The position numbers and the translations under genes were made by a program. Positions 36,282-48,634 of a stretch of DNA of 64,000 nucleotides are shown in pieces. The stretch covers positions 1 to 64,000 of the forward strand of contig MU405283.1 of the NCBI GenBank assembly GCA_022836615.1, in the 5' to 3' direction. The notes under the pieces are model-generated. The model was not told the origin of the DNA. It made no database searches and saw nothing but the letters and a program-made list of their open reading frames with translations. The stretch is from Annulohypoxylon bovei var. microspora. Taxonomy: Eukaryota; Ascomycota; Sordariomycetes; Xylariales; Hypoxylaceae. Position 1 is the first letter of the stretch, and every line of letters begins with the position of its first letter.

Positions 36282-39200
36282 CTTCTCGATATGAGATGAA
36301 GCTTTGGTTGGCCACTTAGTCGATTGGACTTAATCGATTCCAAGTAACAATTTGAGGACGCGGATAGTTATAAAGGTCGGTAATAAATATTCCACTCGGC
36401 TAGCAACAGCCCGGACGAGAAGAAGAAACTGCAGTTGCGGGAACCAGGTATATATCTATGAAAGATATATCCACCCGGTCTTCAAAACGCTGCCGAGGAA
36501 TCCAGAAGGCCCTGCGGCCCATAATCGCTGTCCGCTAAGCTGCGAGACGGCTCCCAGAGATACATAGCCTACCGACACGAGTCCTAACGAGTATACTGTT
36601 GCTCGAGCTTCTAGCCGATGCCGATTGGATTAGCTCTGGGCATGTGGTTTCAGGGGGCTTGATGCTGACCAAGGGTCTTACCTGAGCAGGGTACCAGGTG
36701 GCTGACCAGCTTAAGCTTCGTAGGATGCAATCCTGACCTAGGCTGCGCATCTGCCACTAGACAAATTGATCGCCGAGGGATTCAGATGCAGTTCGAACTG
36801 GTTACTACGTAGCAGCGTGGAAACTTCCAGCCTGGACCCGGCCAGGGTCTAATGGGAAATGCAAGGCACCTTTGGGGGGTACTATGTACATGCTTGATTT
36901 TCGAGGTCTCATACCATGCCACATTACCATGTGCTATCCACGAGGAGATGAATGGGAAACATGAGAGCTATAATCAGCTTCACATTGTGATTTACCTATG
37001 CAGGCTATCACGTGTTTTTTACGGCCGCCGTAGATATGGGTGAAGGGGGTTGAGCTTCCAATCGGATGGGCTAATCGAGTGGATGTATAAGACGGGCATA
37101 TTTAGATGCCGTCTTAGGTATCCTAGGCGTCACAAGTGAGTCAGCACAGGAACGCCAGAAGTATACTGGAAAGCATATGGGTCGCCATTGGGTCTGGCCA
37201 CCCCTTGCAATGAATGTATCGTACGGTACCTCATAAGCTACTAGGTAGCTAGGGTAGCTGAGCGTGTATGTATTATGGGTATACCTTGGGTGTATAAGCA
37301 TCAGCATGGTGGTATTCGTGTTAGGAATACAGTAGATCCTATAGGTACTCGCAAGACCTTGCTAGTCTATATGTATGATAGACGTGTGGGATGTGACTTG
37401 ATAACGGAGACTTCTTCTAATCCCAGCTGCATATTTCGCGCCATCCATGTGGGGGGTCCAATGGCCTTACAGAACTTTGAGGCTCTTTGGTTACAGTTAC
37501 AGTTATCTTTAGCCATTGTGCCGCCTGGCGTTCGAGATATGTGGCAGATATCTAGATCAGTTAGGCTGATGCTTCATGACGTTATGAATCATCTGCGCGG
37601 TCCAATTACGGGGTATCGAAATGAGATGAATATTTTACGGATCCAATAAACCGGTATTTTCTGGATCTGCTGAGACAGGCTGAATAATGAGGCGATGATG
37701 ATCAATGGAGTGTAAGATGCAGGAGAAAGTCGTGCAATCTTCCGACTTCTGTCACTGTTGCAGCTGTGTGGCAAACCTGTGGGAAGATGGAGGAGGGGAA
37801 AGGATCGCCGGATTAATTGATCTTCGTGATAAGTTAGTTTTAAGATTTGAAGCTTTCATTTACTCGGTAACGCCGTTAATGCAATTATAATGAGTACGGA
37901 TTGTGGCATAATCAAGATCGACCTGCCTTAATGAATATAGCGTGAACTATACTAGGTACTAATTTTATTATATAATCCATCCATACATACATATACCTAG
38001 TTAATACGAACCAAATACATCTCGTCCATGGCTACCTATAGATCATCCCCACGCGCCCATTATTCGAAGCCTTATTAAGCTAGCTGAGCCTTAGCCGCAC
38101 CTCCCGGACTTTGATGTTGGAGGTACAGAGCGATGAGTAACCAGGTTCACATCCTCTGGTCAAAGTTGTCATTACACATGATATAGCACCTACCTACGTT
38201 GATCAGATGCCGGGGGTTTATACAGCCACGTTGCTCCCCAGTCTGTGTAAATGCATAAGCTTGGGCAAGTGAACTATTCACGAACTAATTTAAGGTAGCT
38301 GGAGCTTCTTGTGGGACCGGAATAGTGTGTCGCGAATAGGATTAGGAATGAGATACAAGGCGGTAACACTTCGCAAGGGAAAGATAACGGCGCGATTATC
38401 GAGTGTGCTTAGCTACATGCAGTCGCGCAACCTTCGCGATCAGCTCGTACTCGGTCGAGCGTCATGTATGTTTAACAGAAATATTATCACCGGCGTGCTA
38501 CGGGGAAGTAAGAATCCGCAGGAATTGGACTTAGTAAACATAATAGGTTGGTGTTAGGAATAACTAACTCGTTTATTCCCGGGGTATTTCGAAATGCTTC
38601 ATCCCAAATACCAGTTTTGATGCGGCCAATTATTAAGTAATCCCGAGTCTAAACAATGGTCAAGTTACATGGTCATTTTCATCTTAACGACGCGGCAGTT
38701 ATCGTCTCGTATTATTGGAAAAGATAAAGCTTCTTACGATGGATGTACATGCTTAAGTGAAAATACGCTATTAGTTTTATCGTATTCGCTATTTTATGCT
38801 TGTGTTGTTTCTTTTTTTTTTCTTTTTTTCTTCTGGAAAATGAAAAAATAAGTGTGTTTCATGAGGATGCTTCGGTTTGGTAGCTAGATCAACATTGCTA
38901 TTACGTAAGGACGATGGGGATGGGTCTTAAGATGCATGTTAGTCCGGGGTTGATAGTACGTTGTCGTTAAATTGGCGGGGCAGAAAGGCGTCGGAATAAG
39001 ACTGCCAAGGGAATATCCCGCTTGCACCAAAATTTGTATAATGTGGGATAACAAGCTGGGGGTGGTGGGGTGTTCAATGGACCCTGTCTTTGACGTATTT
39101 GAGCATTGAAGACGGTACTTAGTTACCTAGTACATGGTCACCGGCAGTTGACTATGTACCTAAGTATGTAAGCAAGGCAAGTTCTTTCATTAGCTTTGAA

Positions 39201-42200
39201 TAGCATTGAATGTTTAAATTTCTCAGGGCCTAATGATTGCACCGGATGCCAGGTATACTAAGAAACAAGGAAAATTCCGATGGCTAGCAGGTTAACAGCC
39301 TTGCTTAGCTGAACAATTTAACTATGCACTAGAGACTCCCGCGAGTTCCGTTAGGTATGGATATCCTTGATTGTTTTAATTTTCCGTAACCTTAGAATGT
39401 CGATACATGCTGTATAGGCCTTAGATAGAATTGTTCCGTAGTATCAAATGTTATTACCTACCTAGGTACATACGCGCGTAATTTACAAGGGACCTTCAAT
39501 AAGCTGAAAGCTTGATTGGTTCAAGATTACATGTACGTGGATGTTTAGTATACTCTTCTATTTAGTGGGTCATCCTTAACTCCCATGAACCTCGTTTTAA
39601 GTTCCTCGAAAGGGATTTCTAGCCTGTTTGAATGATCCATAAAAGGTCCCTAACGCCAGCATATTCAGGTATATACCTTCCAACTAAGTAGGTGTTTAAG
39701 CACTCGGGTCTTGCGGCCCTTTGTGGATCTGCAAAATAGTCACGACTAAATCAGATCGTGTGTTTATAATCTTACTGTAGTCTATAGAAACGTGTTCTCT
39801 AGGATTGAGAGTTCGTTTCACCTACTGCTTCGATCTAGTACAGAACTACTGGGCATAATTACAGGGCTGACGGCGATCACCCCGAGGTCCCGACCCTGTA
39901 CCATGTTAGCATGCGCTCGAGCACATGGCTTAGCGTTTTTATTTAGTCGCATCGAAAACAAAGTTACGATCCCTCCCAAGGTCTAGACCCTTGCTGGATT
40001 CGAATCTACCCTTTGTTTGTAGAAAAGTCGAGTAGAGAAGGAGTAATAGAAAACATCATTCTACGAGATTTGATATCATCCTTTGTCACTCTTTGGCAGC
40101 ATATGCCAGGTATGCGATGCAAGTAACGCATTCGTCGGGATTCAATCACACTCGTTTACTGATCAATTAAACATCACATATTACGGCTCGCATCAGGCAT
40201 GTCATGTTGAAGGGACAAGAACGAGATCATTGGGTTTGATTAAATGTCAATAATCAATATCATTTGATATCTCAACAATTATGTGAACAGTAAATATGCC
40301 GTGACACCATTGGTGTCGTGACGTACGAGGCTTTTCCGGCAGTGGTTAATAATCCCTACCTGCCACCTTTAGTTCAGGGTATTAATATGTTGTACGAATA
40401 CTTGGGACGTACTATGTAAAGGGGGTGACAAAAAGGGGTGTGGTGGGATAGAGGGCCTCCCTATAAAAAAAGAATAAGCTTATGTTGAGCTCGGGACTCC
40501 GAAAGCTTATTTTCCCTCGGATTTTGGCAGTTAAGTATGTATGTAAGACGGGGACTAGGACCAGGTGCCAGGTGCCAGGGGCCGAACGTGCTGAGGGTGA
40601 AGGTGCGAGGACTAAAGGAGAAAGCTGAGAGGAAGTTCGAATACCTAAACACCTGGAGTAGAACTAACAAAATAAGACCCCTATGCTCAACTTGCCCAAC
40701 TTCAATTGCGAATCTGTAAATGTTAGATGTATTAGTAAAACTCGCCTCCCACCATTTCCCCACCCCCACCGATAGACAGCCAATTAATCCGCCCAAGTAT
40801 GGCACTTCGTCGGGCGAAATTTGATACGGATGAAGAATGTCCAAACAGAATTAGGATTAGACGACTACCTGGGTATATATGCCTGCTGAATCCCTCCGCA
40901 TCTCGGTCTCCGCTGCCCCAGCTCGGACGAGGTACGATAATGGAGTTACGAGTATTAACGGATTTCGTCTTGCTTTGATTACCTACGTAGTTCATGCCCG
41001 AGCTAGTAGTGCTTTGATAGGATGTATCTCCCGGCCATCCGAGCATCACAGATGATAGCAAAGACATACTCATATGAGCAGAGAGGCGAAACAGATGACT
41101 TGACTGACATGTCGTTCGGGGGCCGAAGCAAGCATCGCGCAGACAATTATGCTGTGTAACTCGAAATGTCATCCCTTATTCTCGGATTCACCTATGAACA
41201 CGGCCCGTAGAAAACGCCAAAGTCTCGGCACGATCCCGCCCGTCAGCAGCGGGATATGACTCGTCGCTCACCGCCTTAGTGTCAACCACTCTCCTTCTCT
41301 GCTTTATATTGCTTATGTTCATCCTCGACGCACCGACGCGTCCCAAGGATGTGATGAGTTTGTTGAAGATTGATTAATTGATTAATTGATGAATTGATGA
41401 ATCTGATAAGAATACCAGAGACACTGTTTGGGGCGTATTTGGGGCGTAGTTGCATGTGAGTTGCGGGAGTCTCCGAGCAACCTTGATGGACGGGTGTCCG
41501 CTGGGCGAGATTGCGGACGTTCTGGAAGATCCCATAGGTGCATTCCAAGTGGAGCCGGGGCCGTGGGTACGTTCTGTTTCAAAAGATCCAAATGTGCCAA
41601 ATTGGGACAGCTCGTTCCTAGCGTATTCCAGATTCAGCATGATACAAGTTAGGGTTTCGAAAAATACGTATTTTATAATAAAATACGCGTATGATACACA
41701 ACCCCTGTAAAATACGTATGATATGTATCATACATTCGGGTCGGATTATCCACTTCCGGTGTATCATTGCACTTTGATTGGCCACTTCCATAACTTCACT
41801 GCACTTTGATTGGTCACTTACATAACCACATCGTCATTAATAGGTATTATCGCCAATAACTTTTACATTAATATCGTTAATAGGTAACTTTTATACGATA
41901 ATAATCGTAATAAAATTATATATATATGAATTACTGTGCGACGGAAAGAACAGGTAGTAAAACCTGGGATAAGTAATACTCGAGAAAGCAGCAATTGAAA
42001 GATTAGGTAAGTAGGTAAGTAAGTATGCATGGGTTTTTTTACCATATGGTGGAAAATATTTTAAACCATACGGTGGGAAAGATGGAACCTGGGAGATACC
42101 TCATAAAAATGGGAATTGCACCTAATTTTAGCTGTGTGGGGCATCTAATCTAAGTACCTAAAAGTATTTCCGGTTCCGAAGATACTGTATTTTATATAAA

Positions 42201-43024
42201 ATACGATACAATACATGTATAATACTATATGATACGAAAATGTATCATACAAAACGAAACCCTAATACAAGTTCATCTAACCCCGCAGAAAACTTGGAGA
42301 AAACATACAACTCTGTGGAGTCGATGATTATCATCGTGAGATACGACTCGAACTAGTACACTACAGTATACAGTGCATGCTGCACGCTTAGATATGTATA
42401 TATACCTTGTTCCCCTACTCGGCCGAAGATCGTGTGATGGCACCATCACCACCTAGCCCTAGCTGCCGCCGTCTTATCCCCTGTACCGTGCCAGGAGACG
42501 TCGAACGTGTCTGCGCTACTGATAAAGAAAATTGCAAAGATCCAATGCGAAGCGCACTCTGGAACTATGTCACACGCTCGTGGGGGATCGGCGTGTAGGG
42601 CACTCAATTGTAAGCTCCGTCATCCCCGCAGCCCTAATGCGCATTACTTCATTCACAACGGTGAGGTTTCGTGATTGCTCTCGGCACGTATAAGCCTATC
42701 ATGTCGCACGGCATGCCAAGTCATTGACGGCTGCATGTAAGCAAATCGTGACATGGGAACCCATGCTAACCCATGCTATTCGCACGATTAAGAAACGTCA
42801 GCGTCATGAAAAGGAAAAAAGGCGTTAGGCTTTTAAATGTTTAATTCCTATATACCAAAACTTTTGTCTAGTGACAAGATCCTAAAAGTCTACTGACACT
42901 TCCAATCCCGGTGGCCTGGGGTATGTGGATCGTGTGGCATATACTAGAAACCCCATGAATTCCAACGTTGCTTATACATCCAAAACCGGTCCATCCGTTT
43001 CATCCAGCGTGGGTATACCTCAAA
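36282..43024. other. Long intergenic region with decayed frames and a hAT-like element
   Basis: About 6.7 kb without an intact gene. Two plus-strand frames at 37275-37649 and 37705-37890 have protein-like composition and could be pieces of one decayed gene; I could not assign a family. Frames near 40461-41172 and 41282-41710 look like chance. Short tandem ATTGATTA/ATTGATGA words lie at about 41370-41402. The hAT-like element at 41650-42264 is listed separately. Confidence 0.45.
41650..42264. mobile_element. Non-autonomous hAT-like transposable element, 615 bp
   Basis: The termini are perfect 10-base inverted repeats: TAGGGTTTCG at 41650 and CGAAACCCTA ending at 42264. Subterminal similarity continues (AAAATACGTATTTTATA-type words and TATCATACA on both sides). 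An exact 8-base target duplication ATACAAGT flanks it at 41642-41649 and 42265-42272; this length is typical of the hAT superfamily. No transposase frame is present. Internally there is a tandem pair of about 27 bases (TGCACTTTGATTGG...) at 41768 and 41800 and much AT-rich palindromic sequence. Confidence 0.85.
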
Positions 43025-44047
43025 TTACACAGTGACAACGAGCTTAGCAGCAGAGACGCCCTTCATGACGAGATCGACGGCCTCCTGGATCTTCCCGACA
43101 CCCTTGCCAACGATGATGGGCTCAGGGGCAGGCACGTAGGTGCCAGCCGCGAGAGCCGCCGGTATGAAGTCGTTGTAGATAGCCTTTCCAACAAAGTTGT
43201 CCTTCAGGGTCGTGCCGAAGATGGAGTACATCTGGACGCCGGCAGGGGGCTCGGGCCAGCCCCGCTTGGTGGAGGCGACAGCCTTAACACCCTCAGACTT
43301 GGCCAGAACCTGCTGGAGGATCCCCTGTGGAGCACCACCGATGCAGTCCAGAGCACCGGCACTCGTCTTGCCCTTGAGGGCCTTGATTAGGTCCTCCTGA
43401 ACAGTGGGGCTAGCGTAGTCGAAGACCTGGCTGGCACCGAGCTTCTTAGTGTACTCGAAGTTCTTAGGGGAGGCGGTAGTGATGACCTCGTAGCCAGAGT
43501 TGACGGCAAGCTGGATGGCGTTGCTGCCAACAGCCGATGCACCACCCCAGACGATGAAGGTCTTGCCGGTGGGCTTCTGTGGGGGAACAGTGGGGAGCTG
43601 GAGGTTAAGGTGGGTGTCCTGGTAGAGAGCGCAGGCAGCGGTAGACATGGCTAGGGGGAGCACGGCAGCCTTCTCGAAGGCGACGTGGTCGGGGAGTGCG
43701 GAAGCCATGTTAGTCTGCACGATGGTGTACTCCTGGAAAGCATTGTCCTGGTCGCGCTTGGTGGCCATACCGACGGCGTGACCGACAACGCGGTCGCCAA
43801 CCTTGAAAGAGGTGACGCCGGGACCAACCGCAGCGACAACACCGGCAACATCCTGGCCAAGCATGGTAGGGTAGTTTAGAGGCCACCATCCACCAGCTTG
43901 AAGAGAGCCATCGACCGGGTTGATAGCAATGGCGTGGTTCTTCACGAGAATCTCGTTGGCCTCGGGAGTCCACACAGGAGCGGGCTCGACCACAAAGGGG
44001 CGGCTCTTAGCCGCTTTGATCCAGGCAGCGTTGTTAGTGGCCGACAT
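43025..44047 (-). CDS. MDR-superfamily oxidoreductase without zinc ligands (quinone/enoyl reductase-like)
   Basis: A medium-chain NAD(P)H-dependent oxidoreductase of 340 residues in a single exon. It shows the GroES-like N-terminal domain (AINPVDGSLQAGGW, MLGQDVAGVVAAVGPGV, FKVGDRVVGH) and a Rossmann domain (VWGGASAVGSNAIQLA, then GYEVITTASPKNFEY and LGASQVFDY). The usual GHExxG zinc signature is GQDxxG here and the structural Cys cluster is absent, so it is of the zinc-independent type, as in quinone oxidoreductases and stand-alone trans-enoyl reductases. The start at 44047 (MSATNNAAW) fits the family. An in-frame ATG at 44290 would add 81 residues with Arg/Ser-rich sequence and an Asn run, possibly a mitochondrial presequence. 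A role in the tropolone cluster is possible but unproven; the NR-PKS does not need an enoyl reductase. Confidence 0.85.
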   Translation of the reverse strand: MSATNNAAWIKAAKSRPFVVEPAPVWTPEANEILVKNHAIAINPVDGSLQAGGWWPLNYPTMLGQDVAGVVAAVGPGVTSFKVGDRVVGHAVGMATKRDQDNAFQEYTIVQTNMASALPDHVAFEKAAVLPLAMSTAACALYQDTHLNLQLPTVPPQKPTGKTFIVWGGASAVGSNAIQLAVNSGYEVITTASPKNFEYTKKLGASQVFDYASPTVQEDLIKALKGKTSAGALDCIGGAPQGILQQVLAKSEGVKAVASTKRGWPEPPAGVQMYSIFGTTLKDNFVGKAIYNDFIPAALAAGTYVPAPEPIIVGKGVGKIQEAVDLVMKGVSAAKLVVTV

Positions 44048-45897
44048 CTTGTCTCTCGTCTGCGTAAAGTTTCGTAGTTGTTGCTGTGTAAAAGGTTTGA
44101 AAGATGAGAGAGTTGAAGATGTGTTGAGATGATTGTTATAGTTGTTGTTGTTGGTGTTGTTGTTGATGGTGATGAGTGAAGATGTCGAGAGAATTCTTGT
44201 TTTAAAATGGCGGCTGACGCCAAGTCTTAAGAATGTTTGCGAAAGCTGCCCGCTCGGAGACATGATGCTGAAAGACATGGGTGATGTCATTTTTTCTTTT
44301 CTTTCTGTTTGTTACTGTTCGGCTGTGCTGTTTCTGACTTGGGTTTCCTTACTTCCTTTCTTGTGATAGATGAAATAATATCTACCTAGACGTATGCACG
44401 AGATCACTGCAGTCGGAAGAACGAAGGCACATGAATGGAGATGCAGTCTATACGAATACCTCCGCCGCCGAGCTGAATTTGCGCAGATCACGCATAAGCA
44501 CCGCGGCGATATTAGGCCGATACCTACAATTCCATCAATTCCCAACGGCTCGTAGTTAGACATCGGAGTACACTCGCATCAAGGCTGTGTGCCTGCCTCG
44601 TCCTCCCACGCTACAACATTAAGAAATTAGGAAAGCAAAAGGGCTTGGCTGAAGGATCGCAAATACCAATGATTCTTAGGACGAACCCGACTCCTGTCGA
44701 ATGAAAAATGGCAGTGAGATGTTGTGTAATAGAAGATCGAATAGGATGAAGGGATTGAGGCATGGATTCTCAGCATTTTCTGCAGGGACTTGCATATTCT
44801 TATGTCCGAGCTGGCGGGGTTAACCGGGTTCGTTATTTGCTGCTTCGGATCTCGGAGATTCGCATGTAGCGGAATAAGGTTAACCTGACATTTTAGCGGC
44901 TGCTTAACCGACTTTACATGACGATCCAATTAAATTAAACCCGACCTAACGGCTCCAGAATATTACCCAAACCTGCAAATAAGGTTTCATTCTAAGCCGA
45001 AGACCCGCATTTAAGGATCAAGGATCACGGCACTAGAGGTTATCCGCATAAAAGCTAGTCAAGACTAGACCTCTATTATACTAGCCTTGTAGCTAAGTAC
45101 TTGATCAAGTCTTACATAGATAACAGGTCATTAGTGGCCTTGAAATGCACGTGTTTTATCATCGCTCTCGATATCCGAGCTACGGCTCGGAGTTTCCATT
45201 TCAACGAGCTCGACAATCTTATCCTTACCAAATTTCATCAGAAATACTTCCAGGAATAACCTCAACAATGCGATAATAGGAAGAGAAGGAAATTCTCTTC
45301 AAGTACACAAGTTAGCGATTAGAAATCGTTTCAGTTATTCGTCCAGCTATGGAGCAACCAGATCCCTCGATCTTGGCATACCGTTACCCAGGCCACGGTA
45401 GGAAGGGTAACGAATGCCAACAAGATCATTGTCGTGTAAGTAACCCATGCGGTGAACCACTCGAATCCTGCAAACGTGGTGAAGAGTCCTAGGAAGTAAG
45501 TTGCATCTGATTACACACGCAACTTTTCCATTTCCAATAATATACGCGTTCAACCGCACCTTTATCCACGACACGCATGATGATCCATTTGGCATAGAGT
45601 TAGAAGGAATTCACTGCTCTCCCTCAGCCACTTACTCGTCGAGATTTGCTACTCGACACGAGTAGTTGTTACACCAAACGCATAATTGACGTCTTTATAC
45701 ACGTCAGTGACCTCCCTAAGAGAGAAAGGGGAAAATATTCTGAATTTAAGCACCTTTACCCGATCGGATATACACTCGAAACTCCGAGGCTGCCCAATAC
45801 ATACAAACTCCAGAGCCTACATAGTTTCTGGTTAGGCACGCGTCTAGTTTCTTGTATTCTTCCCTCCTTGCCTCCTTGTCACCTTGTCACCTTGTCC
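44048..45897. other. Divergent promoter region of the MDR and MFS genes
   Basis: The first 243 bases are an open in-frame extension of the MDR gene containing a (GTT)n-like run around 44136-44165 (Asn codons on the minus strand). The rest is intergenic. Just before the MFS start is a short tandem CCTTGTCA repeat (about 45870-45896). Confidence 0.5.
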
Positions 45898-47355
45898 ATG
45901 TCAACCGATCCACAAGTGAATCTCGACCACCACCCCCGTACCACCATCAACAACACTAAGGCCGCTAAAATGGCCCAGACAGAGAATCACCATTCCCCGG
46001 TGAGCGACTCGGAAGATGTTACTATCTCCAATAGTAGCTTCGTGGCCGCAAGCGAGAAGGTTAATGCCTCGAACGACTCTTCGGGAGATCTCGAAAAAGC
46101 AGCTCCCGTAGCTCCCGCAGCGCCGGAGCCTCCCCGGGCGGGTCCTCCCCCGCCGCCTAACGGTGGTCTAGTCGCCTGGCTTCATGTGCTAGGCGGTTTC
46201 ATGCTGTTCTTCAATACCTGGGGTATCCTGAACGCCTTCGGTGTATTCCAGACTTACTACGAGGGAGGTGCTCTTTTCGATAGGTCATCGTCGGATATCT
46301 CATGGATCGGGTCCATCCAATCTTTTATGGTGCTTCTCGGTGGTGTCTTCGCTGGCCCCATCTACGACAGAGGCTATCTGCGACACCTATTGATTGCCGG
46401 TAGCTTCGGTATCGTGTTTGGACACATGATGCTAAGTCTCTGCACGCAATATTGGGAGGTCGTTCTCGCTCAAGGTCTTTGCGTTGGGCTGGGAGCGGGT
46501 ATGCTGTTCGTGCCTTGCGTCTCCATTATCCCCACCTACTTCAGCACCAAGCTTGGTCTTGCCGTCGGTCTGGCATCGGCGGGCTCCTCTGTCGGCGGTG
46601 TCATCTATCCTATCGTTCTGTACCAGCTCCTAGACAAGGTAGGGTTTGCCTGGTCAGTCCGCATCATGGGTTTCCTCGCCCTCGCAACCCTGATCATCCC
46701 CATTTCTATTATGAGGATGCGATTCAAGGCCCCGAAGCCCAGATCTCTCGTCGACTGGACTGCCTTCTCGGATATCCCTTACATGGCCTTTACTCTCACG
46801 ACTTTCGTCGGATTCATGGGTCTCAGCATTCTCATCTTCTACATCTCTTACTACCCCCAGGAACAGGGACTTACCGATGAGGCGCTTTCTTTCTACATGG
46901 TCCCCATCTTTAACGCCGCGTCCTGTTTCGGCCGAATTCTTCCCAATGCCCTGTCCGACAAGATTGGCCCGTTCAACGTTGTCGCGCCGTGCTCGCTTAT
47001 TACTGGTATTCTGATGCTTTGCCTAATGGCGGCTCACAGCAAAGGTGCGGTGATTACTATCGCGGTCCTCGTCGGTTTCTTCAGCGGCGTGTTCATCGCC
47101 ATGCCTCCGGTCTGCTTCTTCCCCTTGACTAAGGATAAGTCGAAGCTAGGAACCAGAATAGGTATGGGCTTCGGTATTATTGCTCTAGGCCTGCTAGCCG
47201 GTGGCCCGGTAGCCGGTGCTATCCTCGGAGCTTCGAAACCACTGAATTGGTACGGCCTGTGGGGATTCGGTGGTGGTGTGGCTACTCTCTCCGGTATCTT
47301 GTACACGGCACTAAGGGTGTACCGTTCCGGCTTCGCGTTGAACATCAAGGCGTGA
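45898..47355 (+). CDS. MFS transporter, monocarboxylate-porter type
   Basis: A plasma-membrane major-facilitator transporter of 485 residues in one exon. The N-terminal cytosolic region of about 85 residues is hydrophilic with a Pro-rich end (APAAPEPPRAGPPPPP). The first membrane segment follows at about residue 89 (GGLVAWLHVLGGFMLFFNTWG), the characteristic start of fungal MCT-like porters, and about 12 hydrophobic segments can be counted. The loop WIGSIQSFMVLLGGVFAGPIYDRGYLR matches the MFS segment 2-3 loop. The frame is open upstream to 45646, but the ATG at 45898 or the one at 45970 gives normal family length. It is a plausible exporter of the cluster product, since related porters occur in many fungal clusters. 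Confidence 0.9.
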   Translation: MSTDPQVNLDHHPRTTINNTKAAKMAQTENHHSPVSDSEDVTISNSSFVAASEKVNASNDSSGDLEKAAPVAPAAPEPPRAGPPPPPNGGLVAWLHVLGGFMLFFNTWGILNAFGVFQTYYEGGALFDRSSSDISWIGSIQSFMVLLGGVFAGPIYDRGYLRHLLIAGSFGIVFGHMMLSLCTQYWEVVLAQGLCVGLGAGMLFVPCVSIIPTYFSTKLGLAVGLASAGSSVGGVIYPIVLYQLLDKVGFAWSVRIMGFLALATLIIPISIMRMRFKAPKPRSLVDWTAFSDIPYMAFTLTTFVGFMGLSILIFYISYYPQEQGLTDEALSFYMVPIFNAASCFGRILPNALSDKIGPFNVVAPCSLITGILMLCLMAAHSKGAVITIAVLVGFFSGVFIAMPPVCFFPLTKDKSKLGTRIGMGFGIIALGLLAGGPVAGAILGASKPLNWYGLWGFGGGVATLSGILYTALRVYRSGFALNIKA

Positions 47356-48304
47356 TCGGGCTGTCTACACTACTTCATCACAACATATTCGCATTGCATA
47401 TGGGGAACCCGACCAAGGGTTCCTCGACACTGGAGACAAATTGCATAGTACCATTGTATAGAGGGCAGGGTTAGCCGGGTATTTTCGCGATTGGTATATA
47501 AGGTTAGGGATTGAAAGGTATCGGGTAGGAAGTTATGAGATAGAGCCCCGGTTAGGCTCGGAAGCTTCTGCTGTATACGACATGTATATCGCAGAGGTTA
47601 ATGATATGAAATTGGTATTGGTCAGGAAGCATTCAAAAAGGACGTTTCTTTAGACATTCGTTGCATCATCATAGTAGACTTTACAGAATCCATTAGCCGC
47701 TTAATTCTACCACCACATCAATGCCCACAATAAGTATCTATAACCTCACACCTCACTTTACATGATTGATAGTTATTCACGAGCCTTACCTAGTCTTCTT
47801 GTGATAATAGGAAAGCTATGGTTGTCACTATGCGGAACTAGTGGATATAGTAGCAACGGCATTGTCCCGCCAGCGGACCGGGCCTTCGATGGGCATAACC
47901 CTGATCCGACTAGACCTTTGGCAATATTGATTCCGTGAGATAGTATAATACAAATCAACTCTTACGAAATACTTGGTTTAAAAGCAACGTAATATGTTCT
48001 TTTCATTCCTTGTTAAGATCCATAATGATGCCGAAGTGTACCTAGGTATACAAAACCCAGATATGCAGATTATCAGACTTAATCCTTCATGGCACACATG
48101 AAGCAAATCTAAGAGTGAATCATACATCGTGAGGTCCTCGCTTAGGACCGAGTCGCTCTTCTCTATGCAGGTCCATTCAAAGCCGCGAGATCAAGATCCA
48201 TAGATAAGAGCCCCCTTAATTCCACCAAAAAAAAACAGATTCAATCCAGATCCAACACAGATTCGATCCAATCCCATAGATAGACGCCGACACGATGCCC
48301 TCGC
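47356..48304. other. Intergenic, convergent 3' flanks
   Basis: This lies between the convergent MFS and YCII genes. It is AT-rich, with no gene seen. Confidence 0.5.
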
Positions 48305-48634
48305 TTATAGAGGCTTCCTCACAGCGCACTTGAACGGGATAACAGTAACGTTGTCGACGTCCCACACGCCGATTTTGGCGTAGATGTCGCTTGCGATGAT
48401 GGCGCGAACGTCCGCTTCTGTGTTCGCGCGTACCAGCCACGCGCTGCCGTTGATGGCCAGGCCTTGGTCGCCGGCCTTGGGGTGCTCTGACAGGGTCGGG
48501 CCGGACATGACGATGGTTCCTGACTCGACTAGGCCCTTGAGGCCGGCCATGTGCGCCTGGACATTGCTCACGCGGGTCGACAGCACGTCTGGTCTGTCCG
48601 GGATTCGCACAAGGAAGTCGTTAAGCTGCGACAT
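48305..48634 (-). CDS. YCII-related domain protein
   Basis: A 109-residue single-exon protein that is a YCII domain from end to end (dimeric alpha/beta ferredoxin-like fold). Family landmarks are FLVRIPDRPDVL at the start, HMAGLKGLVESGTIVMSGPTL, GSAWLVRANTEADVRAII, and the C-terminal DIYAKIGVWDVDNVTVIPFKCAVRKPL. Fungal relatives are small cytosolic proteins often called YCII-like or muconolactone-isomerase-like; some occur in polyketide clusters, where roles in isomerisation or ring cleavage have been suggested. It lies 1.3 kb from the ring-expanding dioxygenase on the opposite strand, with divergent promoters, which favours cluster membership. Its actual reaction is unknown. Confidence 0.88.
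   Translation of the reverse strand: MSQLNDFLVRIPDRPDVLSTRVSNVQAHMAGLKGLVESGTIVMSGPTLSEHPKAGDQGLAINGSAWLVRANTEADVRAIIASDIYAKIGVWDVDNVTVIPFKCAVRKPL

Noticed and set aside
39890..40015. Possible tRNA (GGATTCGAATC word on the minus strand)
   Set aside because: The T-stem does not pair and no acceptor or anticodon arms can be folded.
40461..41172. Two overlapping minus-strand frames of 127 and 146 codons
   Set aside because: Different frames with no recognisable motif and low-complexity stretches; probably chance.
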